64,000 bases of DNA, taken from positions 372,001 through 436,000 of the forward strand of contig NZ_JAMHIV010000001.1 of assembly GCF_023897065.1 (NCBI RefSeq), given 5' to 3'. This document shows, one piece after another, positions 31,480 to 39,426 of this stretch; positions within the stretch are counted from its first letter, which is position 1, and each line of letters begins with the position of its first letter. Source of the stretch: Crossiella sp. SN42. Lineage in GTDB: Bacteria > Actinomycetota > Actinomycetes > Mycobacteriales > Pseudonocardiaceae. The notes beneath the pieces were generated by a model, which made no database searches, was not told the DNA's origin, and saw nothing but the letters and a program-made list of their open reading frames with translations. The position numbers and the translations under genes are program-made.

Positions 31480-32604
31480 GTGACCCGAGACAGCGCAAGA
31501 GCCCTCCCGCAGTCGGTGCTCCGCACGGGCACCGACGCGCGACTGCTCGCCGAGGTGATCACCCGCGGCCGGGTGACCAGGGCGGAGCTGGCCGCGGTCA
31601 CCGGGATCTCCAAGCCGACGGTGTCGGAGTCGGTGCGCCGCCTGGTCGACTCCGGCTTGCTGGACGCCACCGGGCTGGCCGAGACCGGGCGGCGCGGCCG
31701 GGTCGGCACCTTCTACGAGCTGGGCGTGGCCGCGGGCTGGGTGCTCGCGGTGGTGCTGGACCAGTCCGGGGTCCGCGCCCAGTCAGCGGATCTGGCCGGC
31801 GACATCCGGCGGGAGCACCTGCGGCCGCCGGGGAAACCGGGTGACAGCAAGGCTTTGGCCGCCGCGCTGCGCGAGGTGGTCCGGGAGGCGCAGGCGGCGC
31901 AACCGCATGGGCCGCTGCGGGCGGTGGGGGTTTCGGTGGCCAACCCGGTCGCGCCCGGCTCGCGCGAGGTGGTCGCACTGCCCGGTTCGCCGTTCCCGGA
32001 GGGCCTGGTCAGCCCGGCGGAGGTGCTGGCCGAGGTGACCGGCGCGCCGGTGCTGGTGGACAACGACGTGAACCTGGCCGCGCTGGCCGAACACCGCTGC
32101 GGCGGCGCGGTCGGCGCGGAGAGCTTCGCCTACGTCTACGTCGGCGCGGGCCTGGGTGTCGGATTGTGCTTGGCAGACAAGCTGATCCGCGGCGCGCACG
32201 GGCTGGCCGGGGAGATCGGCTACCTGCCGGGCACGGGTGAGGGCACCTTGGCCGCCGAGCTGGCGGCCGCCGGGTTCGGCCGCGGTGACGTGCACGCGGT
32301 GCTGGAGTTGTTGTCCGGCAAGGACAACGCGGCCCGGCGCAAGGCGATCAGCACGCTCAGCGCCGCGATCGCCCGCGCGGTGGCCTCGGTGACCGCGGTG
32401 GTCGACCCGGGCCTGGTGCTGCTGGGCGGCCCGGTGGGCACCCATCCCGCGCTGCTCGAACCGGTGCGCGCGGCGGTGGCCCAGCGCTCCCCCGCGCCGG
32501 TCCGGCTCAGTCACGGCACCCTCGGCGCGACCGCTCCCGCGCACGGCGCCTTGCAGCTGGCGCTGGAACACGCCAGGTCAGCGGCGGTGCGCCCGGCTCA
32601 CTGA
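31480..32604 (+). CDS. ROK-family regulator/kinase with winged helix-turn-helix, 374 aa
   Basis: Residues 20-80 are a MarR-like wHTH (ELAAVTGISKPTVSESVRRL). The ROK domain follows: VLDQSGVRAQSADLAGDI, VDNDVNLAALAEHRCGGA, YVYVGAGLGVGLCLADKLIR and GAHGLAGEIGYLPG. The zinc-binding C-x-C-G-x-x-G-C-x-E motif of canonical ROK proteins is absent at the expected place, replaced by GTGEGTLAAELA. The protein is therefore probably a sugar-responsive repressor without kinase-type zinc site. GTG start. It is divergent from DUF1479 and may control it; it overlaps the 3' end of the TetR gene by 7 bp. Confidence 0.85.
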   Translation: MTRDSARALPQSVLRTGTDARLLAEVITRGRVTRAELAAVTGISKPTVSESVRRLVDSGLLDATGLAETGRRGRVGTFYELGVAAGWVLAVVLDQSGVRAQSADLAGDIRREHLRPPGKPGDSKALAAALREVVREAQAAQPHGPLRAVGVSVANPVAPGSREVVALPGSPFPEGLVSPAEVLAEVTGAPVLVDNDVNLAALAEHRCGGAVGAESFAYVYVGAGLGVGLCLADKLIRGAHGLAGEIGYLPGTGEGTLAAELAAAGFGRGDVHAVLELLSGKDNAARRKAISTLSAAIARAVASVTAVVDPGLVLLGGPVGTHPALLEPVRAAVAQRSPAPVRLSHGTLGATAPAHGALQLALEHARSAAVRPAH

Positions 32605-33263
32605 CCCCGGCGGTCCAGGTACAGCGTGAGGCCGTCGAGCAGACGTTCGAGGCCGAACTCGAACTCCTCGTGCACGTAGACCTCCTCGCCCAGTTCCTCG
32701 GTGATCGCGAGCAGCCGGGGGCAGCCCTCGACCGCGCTGACCCGCTCCCGCCACCAGCCGGTGGTGGCCTTGGGGTCGGGCACCGCGTCCCCGCCCAGCC
32801 ACACCATGGCCAGCCCGTGGCCGTGACTGGTGACCACGCCGAGCAGGTACAGCCGCTCCCGCGCGGACAGGCCGAGGCCGTCGAAGCTGGCCAGCGCCCA
32901 CTCCATGTTCGCCATCAGGTTGGGACCCAGCGGCGGCCGGGCGGTGGCGGTCGCGGCCAGCATCCACGGGTGCGCGAAGAAGGACCGCCAGTCCTGCCGG
33001 GCCACCGCGGCCAGCGACTCCCGCCAGTGCTCAGGGCGCGGCTCCGGGTAGGCGTACTCCCCCGCCACCCGGTCGATCATCAGCTCGACCAGCTTCTCCC
33101 GGTTGGCCACGTGCCGGTACAGCGCCATGCCGGAGGCGCCAAGGCGCTGGCCGACCCCGCGCATGGTCACCGCGTCCAGGCCACCCTCATCGGCCAGCTC
33201 GATCGCGGTGGACACGATCAGCTCCTGACTCAGGCCGGGTCGCCGGGTCGCCGTCTCGCGCAT
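32598..33263 (-). CDS. TetR-family repressor, 221 aa
   Basis: ATG 33263 is chosen over upstream frame-open sequence because the TetR helix-turn-helix begins LSQELIVSTAIELADEGGLD and continues MRGVGQRLGASGMALYRHVANREKLVELM. The C-terminal region (about 90-215) is of the TetR_C type, with WMLAATATARPPLGPN and a GHGLAMVWLGGD stretch. The gene is divergent from an MFS exporter, with a matching palindrome in between, the standard TetR/efflux pump arrangement. Confidence 0.88.
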   Translation of the reverse strand: MRETATRRPGLSQELIVSTAIELADEGGLDAVTMRGVGQRLGASGMALYRHVANREKLVELMIDRVAGEYAYPEPRPEHWRESLAAVARQDWRSFFAHPWMLAATATARPPLGPNLMANMEWALASFDGLGLSARERLYLLGVVTSHGHGLAMVWLGGDAVPDPKATTGWWRERVSAVEGCPRLLAITEELGEEVYVHEEFEFGLERLLDGLTLYLDRRGQ

Positions 33264-33301
33264 GCTTCTCCACTCAGTTGCCTCGATCGCGGTTCGAAGT
33301 A

Positions 33302-33334
33302 TACGTTGTAAGCGTCCACGACGTTTACAACGTA
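33302..33334. promoter_or_regulatory. TetR operator candidate, TACGTTGTAA-N13-TTACAACGTA
   Basis: Perfect 10-bp inverted half-sites in the divergent promoter region between tetR and the MFS gene. A second, overlapping inverted repeat GTTTAC-AAC-GTAAAC lies at 33323-33337. The location, 18 bp before the MFS start codon, would block transcription of the exporter. Confidence 0.65.
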
Positions 33335-33351
33335 AACCTGGGGGAGCTCCC

Positions 33352-34851
33352 ATGCGCTGGCTTGGCCTCGCGGTACTGGCCCTGCCCACGATCCTGGTGT
33401 CCATGGACCTGTCGGTGCTCTTCTACGCGGTGCCCGCGCTCAGCGCCGAGCTCCGCCCGAGCAGCGGCCAGCTCCTGTGGATCCTGGACCTCTACGGCTT
33501 CGTGCTGGCCGGACTACTGATCACCATGGGCACGCTCGGCGACCGCTTCGGCAGGCGGCGGGTGCTGCTGGGCGGCGCGGCGTTGTTCGGCGCGGCCTCG
33601 GTGCTGGCCGCCTACGCGCCGAGCACCGAGCTGCTGATCGCCGCGCGGGCGTTGCTCGGCGTGGCCGGGGCGACGCTGGCGCCGTCCACGCTCTCGCTGA
33701 TCCGCACCATGTTCACCGACGCCAGGGAACGCCAGATCGCGGTCAGCGTGTGGACCATGGGCTTCGCCGGCGGCACCATGGTCGGCCCGGTGATCGGCGG
33801 GCTGATGCTGGAGCACTTCTGGTGGGGCTCGGTGTTCCTGCTCAACGTGCCGGTGATGCTGGTGCTGCTGGTGCTCGGCCCGGTGCTGCTGCCGGAGGCG
33901 CGCAACCCGGAGGCAGGCCGGTTCGACCTGCTCGGCGCGCTGCTGTCGCTGGCGGCCATCCTGCCGGTGATCTACGGCATCAAGAAGATCGCCGTGGACG
34001 GCCTGGCCTGGGCGCACGCCGGGGCGATCGTGGCCGGGCTGGCGGTCGGCTGGCTGTTCGTGCGGCGGCAGCTGCGCGCCACCGACCCGATGATCGACGT
34101 GCGGCTGTTCCGGCACGCCAGGTTCAGCGGCTCGATCATCGCCTGCACCATCACCTACCTGGTGCTCGGCGGTACCGGCCTGTTCGTCTCCCAGTACCTG
34201 CAACTGATCCTGGGCTACAGCCCGTTCGAGTCCGCGCTGTGGTCGCTGCCCGGCATGGCCGGGATGCTGGCCGGGGTCAGCCTGGCCACCGCGATCGCCG
34301 GCACCGTCCGCCCGGCCTACCTGGTCGCCGCCGGACTGACCGTCGGCTCCGTGGGCTTCCTGCTCTTCGCCCAGGTCAGCGCGGCCAGCGGGGTGCTGTG
34401 GGTGCTGGCCTCCCAGGTGGTGATGGGCGCGGGCATCGGCGCGGTCGCGGCCATCGCCACCAACCTGGTGCTGGCCACCGCCCCGCCCGAGCGGGCAGGA
34501 GCGGCGGCCGCCTTGTCCGAGACCGCCAACGAGTTCGGCGGCGCGGCCGGTATCGCCATCCTGGGCAGCCTGGGCGCGGTGGTCTACCGCGCCGGACTCT
34601 TCGGCTCGCCCCCGGCCGGGCTGACCGGCGAGCAGCTGGCCATCGCCGGGGACACCCTGGCCGCGGCCGTGCGGCTCAGCGGCGAGCTGGGCGGTGCGCT
34701 CGGCGCCGCGCTGCTGGCCACGGCCAAGGAGTCCTTCGTCAGCGGGCTGCACTGGGTGGCCTGGATCGGCGTGGCCGGGTGCCTGGTGCTGGCCGGGTTC
34801 GTGCTGGTGGTGCTGCGTTCAGTGCGCCCGATGGCGGAGGCGCACTCGTGA
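33352..34851 (+). CDS. MFS drug exporter, DHA2 (14-TM, QacA/SmvA) type, 499 aa
   Basis: ATG 33352 follows GGGGGAGC. The first helix carries the DHA2 motif VSMDLSVLFYAVPALSAEL; motif A is GDRFGRRRVLLGG; motif C-like region GAIAGLA...; FVRRQLRATDPMIDVRLF marks the central loop. Hydropathy suggests fourteen transmembrane segments. Such pumps extrude quaternary ammonium compounds or dyes by proton antiport. Regulated very likely by the divergent TetR repressor. Confidence 0.9.
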   Translation: MRWLGLAVLALPTILVSMDLSVLFYAVPALSAELRPSSGQLLWILDLYGFVLAGLLITMGTLGDRFGRRRVLLGGAALFGAASVLAAYAPSTELLIAARALLGVAGATLAPSTLSLIRTMFTDARERQIAVSVWTMGFAGGTMVGPVIGGLMLEHFWWGSVFLLNVPVMLVLLVLGPVLLPEARNPEAGRFDLLGALLSLAAILPVIYGIKKIAVDGLAWAHAGAIVAGLAVGWLFVRRQLRATDPMIDVRLFRHARFSGSIIACTITYLVLGGTGLFVSQYLQLILGYSPFESALWSLPGMAGMLAGVSLATAIAGTVRPAYLVAAGLTVGSVGFLLFAQVSAASGVLWVLASQVVMGAGIGAVAAIATNLVLATAPPERAGAAAALSETANEFGGAAGIAILGSLGAVVYRAGLFGSPPAGLTGEQLAIAGDTLAAAVRLSGELGGALGAALLATAKESFVSGLHWVAWIGVAGCLVLAGFVLVVLRSVRPMAEAHS

Positions 34852-34852
34852 C

Positions 34853-35614
34853 TCAGCTCCAGCGGAACAGCCGGACCGACAACGCGGTCAGCACCACTCC
34901 CAGCGCGGCCAGCACCACCAGGTGGAACACCGAGAACCCGGCCCCCGACCAGGCGTCCCGCATCGCCCGCAGCATCGCGCCGAACGGGGTGAACTCACCG
35001 ATCGCGGCCAGCCACCTCGGCAGCCGTTCCGCGGGCATGAACCCACCACCGGCGGCGAAGGTGGCGAAGAAGGCCACCAGTCCGATGCCGACCACCGCGT
35101 TCGCCGAGGGCGCCACCGCGGCCAGCAGCACGCCGAGCGCGTAGTTGGCGAAGACCCCCAGCAGCAAGGCCATCCCGGCGGCCAGTGGCGCGGCCGGGGC
35201 GCGCAGGTCGAAGGCCAGCGTGGCCACGGTCAGCGCCAGGGTGATGCCGAAGGCGGACAGGGCCAGGTTGACCAGGACCTGCGCGCCGAGCAGCGCCACC
35301 GGGCTGACCGGGGTGGTCGACATCCGGCGCAGCACCCCGGTGGTGCGGTAGGCCACCAGCACCGCGGGCACGTTCACCAGCCCAGTGGTGGCCACGATCA
35401 TGCCCAGCACCACCGGGGTGGCCAGGGTGTCGAAGGCGCGGACCGCGCCCGGCGGGGCGAGGGCCTTGGCCCCCATGCCGTTCATCACCATGAGCAGCAA
35501 CGGCAGGGCGACCGGCAGGACCAGGCCGCCGGGATCGCGCCAGAGCAGCCGGGCCTCGCTGGCCACCAGGGCGCGCCAGCCGGTGCTGCGGGGCAACGCG
35601 GTCAGGGTCGTCAT
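34853..35614 (-). CDS. ABC-2 type transporter permease, 253 aa
   Basis: Six predicted transmembrane segments (LVLPVALPLLLMVMNGMG, VVLGMIVATTGLVNVPAVLV, LVNLALSAFGITLALTVATL, LAAGMALLLGVFANYALGVL, VVGIGLVAFFATFAAGGGF, VFHLVVLAALGVVLTALSV). The loop VAYRTTGVLRRMSTTPVSPVALLGAQ is typical of the DrrB-like ABC-2 permeases. The start overlaps the ATPase stop (ATGA), so both subunits are made together. Likely a drug or lipid exporter. Confidence 0.87.
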   Translation of the reverse strand: MTTLTALPRSTGWRALVASEARLLWRDPGGLVLPVALPLLLMVMNGMGAKALAPPGAVRAFDTLATPVVLGMIVATTGLVNVPAVLVAYRTTGVLRRMSTTPVSPVALLGAQVLVNLALSAFGITLALTVATLAFDLRAPAAPLAAGMALLLGVFANYALGVLLAAVAPSANAVVGIGLVAFFATFAAGGGFMPAERLPRWLAAIGEFTPFGAMLRAMRDAWSGAGFSVFHLVVLAALGVVLTALSVRLFRWS

Positions 35615-36363
35615 GCTTCCACCTCCACTGCTTCGGGGAGCTCGCCGGTGTGGTCCAGGAAGACCTCTTCCAGCGGCACGTCCGGCACGCCTCGGGTGCG
35701 GGCGAGCTGGGCGCGCAGGTTGGCCGGGGTGTCCAGGGCGGCCACCCGGCCCCGGTGGAAGATGGCCAGCCGGTCACACAGCCGGTCGGCCTCGTCCATG
35801 AAGTGGGTGACCAGCACGACGGTCACCCCGGTGCCGCGGATCTTCTCGATCAGCGCCCAGGTGCGCCGCCGGGCCGCCGGGTCCAGGCCGGTGGTCAGCT
35901 CGTCGAGCACCACGACCCGCGGTTTGCCGATCAGCGCCAGCGCGATGGACAGCCGCTGCCGCTGCCCGCCGGAGAGCGCCGCGAAGGCGGTGTCCCGCTT
36001 GGCTTCCAGGTTCAGCTCGGCCAGCAGCTCGTCCGGATCGGCGCCCTGGGCGTAGAAGGCGCGGAACAGCCGCAGCGCCTCGCCGACCCGGATCTTCTCC
36101 GGCAGCATGCTGTCCTGCAGCTGGGAGCCAACCACCTGCCGCAGCCGGGCCCGGTCCCGCCACGGGTCCAGCCCGAGCACCCGCACCCGCCCGCTGTCCG
36201 GGCGGCGCAACCCTTCCACGCACTCCACGGTGGTGGTCTTGCCCGCGCCGTTCAGCCCGGCGATGCCGAAGATCTCTCCCTCCTCGATCCGGAACCCGAT
36301 GTCCCGCACCGCTACCGTGTCCCGGTACCGCTTGTGCAGGTTCTCCACCTCGATGACGGCCAT
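35611..36363 (-). CDS. ABC transporter ATP-binding subunit (DrrA-like), 250 aa
   Basis: Complete nucleotide-binding domain: Walker A GLNGAGKTTT, Q-loop, signature LSGGQRQRLSIALAL, Walker B VVVLDELTTGLDPAARR and the switch His in VLVTHFMDEADRL. The ATG at 36363 is used (GGGGAGC upstream); an in-frame alternative lies nine bases earlier. It forms a two-gene operon with the permease downstream. The exporter cargo is unknown; DrrAB-type systems export antibiotics. Confidence 0.9.
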   Translation of the reverse strand: MAVIEVENLHKRYRDTVAVRDIGFRIEEGEIFGIAGLNGAGKTTTVECVEGLRRPDSGRVRVLGLDPWRDRARLRQVVGSQLQDSMLPEKIRVGEALRLFRAFYAQGADPDELLAELNLEAKRDTAFAALSGGQRQRLSIALALIGKPRVVVLDELTTGLDPAARRRTWALIEKIRGTGVTVVLVTHFMDEADRLCDRLAIFHRGRVAALDTPANLRAQLARTRGVPDVPLEEVFLDHTGELPEAVEVEA

Positions 36364-36398
36364 GCTCCCCAATCTCCTTTGTAGACAGTCCTAAGTGG

Positions 36399-37100
36399 TC
36401 ACTGGCGGATGTCGGCATCGCGCAGCAGCAACCAGGTTCCGCCCAGCAGCAGCGCGATCAGCGCCAGGCACACCGGCGTGCCCACCGCCAGCGAGGCCGG
36501 GCCGAGCTGGACGAACTTGCCGAGGAACACCCCGGCCCCGGTGCCGGTGACCACGTTGGCCGCGCCGACCGCCACCGCGGCCACCGGCAGCACCAGCAGC
36601 ACCCCGAACAGGTGGTTGCGGTACGAGACGGCGGCGAGCAGCGCGCCGGTCGCGCTGACCGCGCCGAAGTTGAGCAGCTGGACCAGCAGCACCAGCGGCA
36701 CCTCGGTGGCGGAGCGGAAATGCCGTTCCCCGGCAAGCACGTGCGGCCAGTCGGCCAGCGCGTACACCCCGGCCTCGGCCAGGTAGCCGATCGCGGTCAG
36801 CACCGCCATCAGCACGGCCAGCCCTCCGACGAAGCCGGCCACCCGCGCCGCGTACTCGCGCCGGGTGATCCCGTGCGCCACGTACACCGGCAGGTAGGTG
36901 TAGGTCAGCCACGCGGTGAAGCCGAAGGCGAACCACATGGTGAACTGCACCGCGGTGTCCCACACGCTCCCGGTGACCGTGCCGAACACCGCGATCGCGG
37001 CCAGCACCAGGCCGATCACCACCGCGAAGGCCAGCCACAGCAGCGCCACGAAGGCGAAGATCCCCGGCAGGGGGAACCGGGTCAGCCGATACCCGCTCAT
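36399..37100 (-). CDS. Polytopic membrane protein, probable ABC permease partner, 233 aa
   Basis: Six or so hydrophobic segments (IFAFVALLWLAFAVVIGLVLAA, AVQFTMWFAFGFTAWLTYTY, VAGFVGGLAVLMAVLTAIGY, LVLLVQLLNFGAVSATGALL, LFGVLLVLPVAAVAVGAA, LALIALLLGGTWLLL). No motif I can name. Its start overlaps the ABC ATPase stop by four bases, so it is the membrane part of a YtrA/YtrB-like system: GntR regulator, ATPase, permease. Confidence 0.75.
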   Translation of the reverse strand: MSGYRLTRFPLPGIFAFVALLWLAFAVVIGLVLAAIAVFGTVTGSVWDTAVQFTMWFAFGFTAWLTYTYLPVYVAHGITRREYAARVAGFVGGLAVLMAVLTAIGYLAEAGVYALADWPHVLAGERHFRSATEVPLVLLVQLLNFGAVSATGALLAAVSYRNHLFGVLLVLPVAAVAVGAANVVTGTGAGVFLGKFVQLGPASLAVGTPVCLALIALLLGGTWLLLRDADIRQ

Positions 37101-37978
37101 GCCCGCTCCTCCGCTCCGGTGAGGTGGACGATGAGCTCCTGCAAGGACAACGGCCCCACCTCGACCCCGGCCACCTCGGCCGCGGCCCGCCGGTCGGCGT
37201 CCAGCTCCCCGTACACCACGGCCTGCCGGGTCCGGCCCAGCCGCCGCTCGCCGATGACCTCAAGCCCGGCCACGATCTGGGCCACCGCGTCCTCGTCTCC
37301 GGTCACCGACACCCCGCGCGAGCGCAGGTCCTCGGCCTCCTCGAAGACGGCCAGCCTGCCGTTGTCCAGCAGCAGCACCCGTTCCAGCAGCGGCGCCATC
37401 TCGTCGATGAGGTGGCTGGCCAGCAGGAAGGTGCGCGGGTGCGCGATGTGGTCGGCGAGCAGCTCGTCGTAGAAGGTCATCCGCGCCGGCGCGTCCATGC
37501 CGAGGTAGGTCTCGTCGAAGATGGTCAGCGGCGCCCGGCTGGCCAGTCCCAGCACCACGCCCAGCGCCGACCGGCGTCCCCTGGACAGCTCGCTCAGCCG
37601 CTGCTTCGGCCCGATGCGGAACTTGGCCAGCAGCTCCTCCGCGTACTCCTGGTCCCAGTCCTGGCGCAGCTCCGCGGCCAGGTCCAGCGCGCCGCCCACC
37701 CGGTCGCCGCTCTCCACGGTGTCCCCGGCCTCGCGGATCAGGCAGATCCGCCTGGTGTTGCGCGGGTTCTCGAACACCGGCTCCCCGTCCAGCAGCACGG
37801 TCCCCTCGCTGGGCCGCCGGAACGCGGCCAGCACCGAGAGCAGGCTGGTCTTGCCGGAGCCGTTGCGGCCCAGCACCCCGCAGATCCCCGGCCCGGTCAG
37901 CCGGAACCCGATGTCCCGCAACGCGGTGGTCGCGCCGTAGCGCAGGCCGAGCCCCGCCACCTCCACGGTGAGCGTCAT
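37097..37978 (-). CDS. ABC transporter ATP-binding protein (YtrB/BcrA-like), 293 aa
   Basis: Walker A GRNGSGKTSL, Walker B-like LTIFDETYLGMDAP and switch His in FLLASHLIDE. The signature is degenerate (LSRGRRSALGVV instead of LSGGQ), and the Walker B Glu region reads FDET, both usual in the GntR-linked YtrB group. The C-terminal 80 residues are an extra regulatory-type domain. ATGA overlaps with both neighbours make a tight three-gene operon. Confidence 0.85.
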   Translation of the reverse strand: MTLTVEVAGLGLRYGATTALRDIGFRLTGPGICGVLGRNGSGKTSLLSVLAAFRRPSEGTVLLDGEPVFENPRNTRRICLIREAGDTVESGDRVGGALDLAAELRQDWDQEYAEELLAKFRIGPKQRLSELSRGRRSALGVVLGLASRAPLTIFDETYLGMDAPARMTFYDELLADHIAHPRTFLLASHLIDEMAPLLERVLLLDNGRLAVFEEAEDLRSRGVSVTGDEDAVAQIVAGLEVIGERRLGRTRQAVVYGELDADRRAAAEVAGVEVGPLSLQELIVHLTGAEERA

Positions 37979-38343
37979 GCCCCCTCCTCCTCGGTCAGCT
38001 CCCGGATCCGCCGCACGATCTCCTCGGCCGGGATCCCGATCGCCTTGGCCTGCGCGACCATCGGGTCCACCACGTCGGCGAAGAACCGCTCCCCCCGCCG
38101 GGCCCGCAACAGCTCCCGGGCATCCGGACTGACGAACATCCCCAGACCTCGCTTCTTGTAGAGCACACCCCGTTCGACCAGCTGCTGGAACGCCTTGGCC
38201 GCCGTCGCCGGGTTGATCCGGTAGAAGGCGGCGTACTGGTTGGTCGACATGACCTGCTCGTCCGCGGCCAGCGTCCCGCTGAGCACGTCCGCCTCGATCC
38301 GCTCGGCGATCTGCCGGTAGATCGGACTGCCGTCGTTGAACAT
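37975..38343 (-). CDS. GntR-family regulator, YtrA-like, 122 aa
   Basis: N-terminal wHTH: PIYRQIAERIEADVLSGTLA, then NQYAAFYRINPATAAKAFQQL and KKRGLGMFV. The C-terminal tail is only about 45 residues (VDPMVAQAKAIGIPAEEIVRRI), as in the short YtrA subgroup. It is the first gene of the ABC operon, directly behind an 11-bp inverted repeat, so it should repress its own operon and respond to cell-wall-active compounds, as known for YtrA of Bacillus subtilis. Confidence 0.88.
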   Translation of the reverse strand: MFNDGSPIYRQIAERIEADVLSGTLAADEQVMSTNQYAAFYRINPATAAKAFQQLVERGVLYKKRGLGMFVSPDARELLRARRGERFFADVVDPMVAQAKAIGIPAEEIVRRIRELTEEEGA

Positions 38344-38354
38344 CCGGACTCCGG

Positions 38355-38390
38355 TCCTGTGGTTCGTTACTCCACTAATGAACCACAGGA
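38355..38390. promoter_or_regulatory. GntR operator candidate, TCCTGTGGTTC-N14-GAACCACAGGA
   Basis: Perfect 11-bp inverted half-sites with a 14-bp spacer (GTTACTCCACTAAT), 12 bp upstream of the gntR start. The site is the only feature in the short promoter region and fits autoregulation of the three-gene operon. Confidence 0.65.
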
Positions 38391-38520
38391 CGTGCGCTTA
38401 GGCAAGGCCGGGGTCTTGTCCCCCGAACGAGTGACCGCTGATGCGGTAGGAGAGGTGGTTTTCCCGATCTAACGGGAACGCAGGACGGGAGGTACCGACC
38501 GAACAGGAAGGGACATCGCC

Positions 38521-38703
38521 ATGAGCTTCATGGACAAGGCCAAGGACGCGCTCGGCCAGCACTCCGACAAGGCCAAGGACGGCGTGCAGAAGGTCGGCGA
38601 CATGATCGACGAGCGCACCGGCGGCAAGCACTCGGACAAGGTGGACAAGGCCCAGGACAAGGCGGGCGAGTTCCTCGACCGCAACCAGGAGCAGCGCGGC
38701 TGA
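38521..38703 (+). CDS. MT0933/Rv0909-type small antitoxin-like protein, 60 aa
   Basis: MSFMDKAKDALGQHSDKAKD, followed by GVQKVGDMIDERTGGKHSDK and a DKAGEFLDRN end, is the MT0933-like antitoxin pattern; the charged helical repeats also resemble CsbD stress proteins. RBS GGAAGGG precedes the ATG. In mycobacteria such a protein is the antitoxin of the Rv0909-Rv0910 pair; here no toxin gene adjoins, so it stands alone, as most copies do. It may be a general stress protein. Confidence 0.75.
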   Translation: MSFMDKAKDALGQHSDKAKDGVQKVGDMIDERTGGKHSDKVDKAQDKAGEFLDRNQEQRG

Positions 38704-38773
38704 CCCGGCCTCGCGCGCGCCACGGCGCCGATCCGCGCCTACCGCGGGTCGGCGCCGGCGCGCGTCAGGGGGA

Positions 38774-39406
38774 TCAGCCGACCCGCAGGCCGGCGCCGTC
38801 CCAGCTCACGCCGGTCAGGTCGGGGACCGCGCTGTGCGCCAGGTCCAGGTGCTCCTCTTTGCCCACCCCGAGCACGTGCCCGGCGCCTGCGGCCAGCCCG
38901 GCCTGGATGCCCGCGGCGCTGTCCTCCACCACCACGCACTCCCCGATCGGCACGCCCAGCCGCCGCGCGGCGAGCAGGTAGCCCTCCGGGTCGGGCTTGC
39001 CCGCGCCGACCAGCTCGGCGGTCACCACCACCGAGGGCAGCGGCAGCCCGGCCGCGGCCAGCCGGGCGCGCAGCAGCGGCAGGGTGGCCGAGGTGACCAC
39101 CGCCCAGTTCTCCGGCAGGCCGGCCAGCAGGGCCGGGATGCCGGCGATCGGCACCGTGCCCTCGGCCCCGCTGACCTCGATCTCCTCGATCCGCGCGTTG
39201 CCCGCCGCCCGCTGGTCCTCGGGCAGGTACTTGGCCACGGTGTCCTGGGAGCGCACGCCGTGCATGCCGTCCAGGACCACCTCGGGGTCGAGGCCGTGCT
39301 CGATGGCCCACTGCCGCCAGGCGTCCTCGGCGGGGCCGGTGGAGTCGACGAGCACGCCGTCGCAGTCGAAGAGCACGGCCCGGCAGGGGATGTGGCGCGA
39401 GGTCAT
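38774..39406 (-). CDS. HAD-family phosphatase (beta-phosphoglucomutase/phosphatase-like), 210 aa
   Basis: Motif I is VLFDCDGVLVDS with the nucleophile Asp; motif II lies in WAVVTSATLPL; motif III is GKPDPEGYLLAARRLG and motif IV ECVVVEDSAAGIQAGLAAG. The cap between motifs I and II is a C1 helical type (LDPEVVLDGMHGVRSQDTVA). Such enzymes dephosphorylate sugar phosphates. ATG 39406 is preferred; an upstream GTG is in frame three codons earlier. Confidence 0.88.
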   Translation of the reverse strand: MTSRHIPCRAVLFDCDGVLVDSTGPAEDAWRQWAIEHGLDPEVVLDGMHGVRSQDTVAKYLPEDQRAAGNARIEEIEVSGAEGTVPIAGIPALLAGLPENWAVVTSATLPLLRARLAAAGLPLPSVVVTAELVGAGKPDPEGYLLAARRLGVPIGECVVVEDSAAGIQAGLAAGAGHVLGVGKEEHLDLAHSAVPDLTGVSWDGAGLRVG

Positions 39407-39426
39407 GATCCGCACGCTACCCGCGC

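Noticed and set aside
38457-38479. Sigma-B-like promoter GGTTTT...GGGAAC before the MT0933-type gene
   Set aside because: The spacing of 11 bases is shorter than the 14-16 of known SigB promoters.
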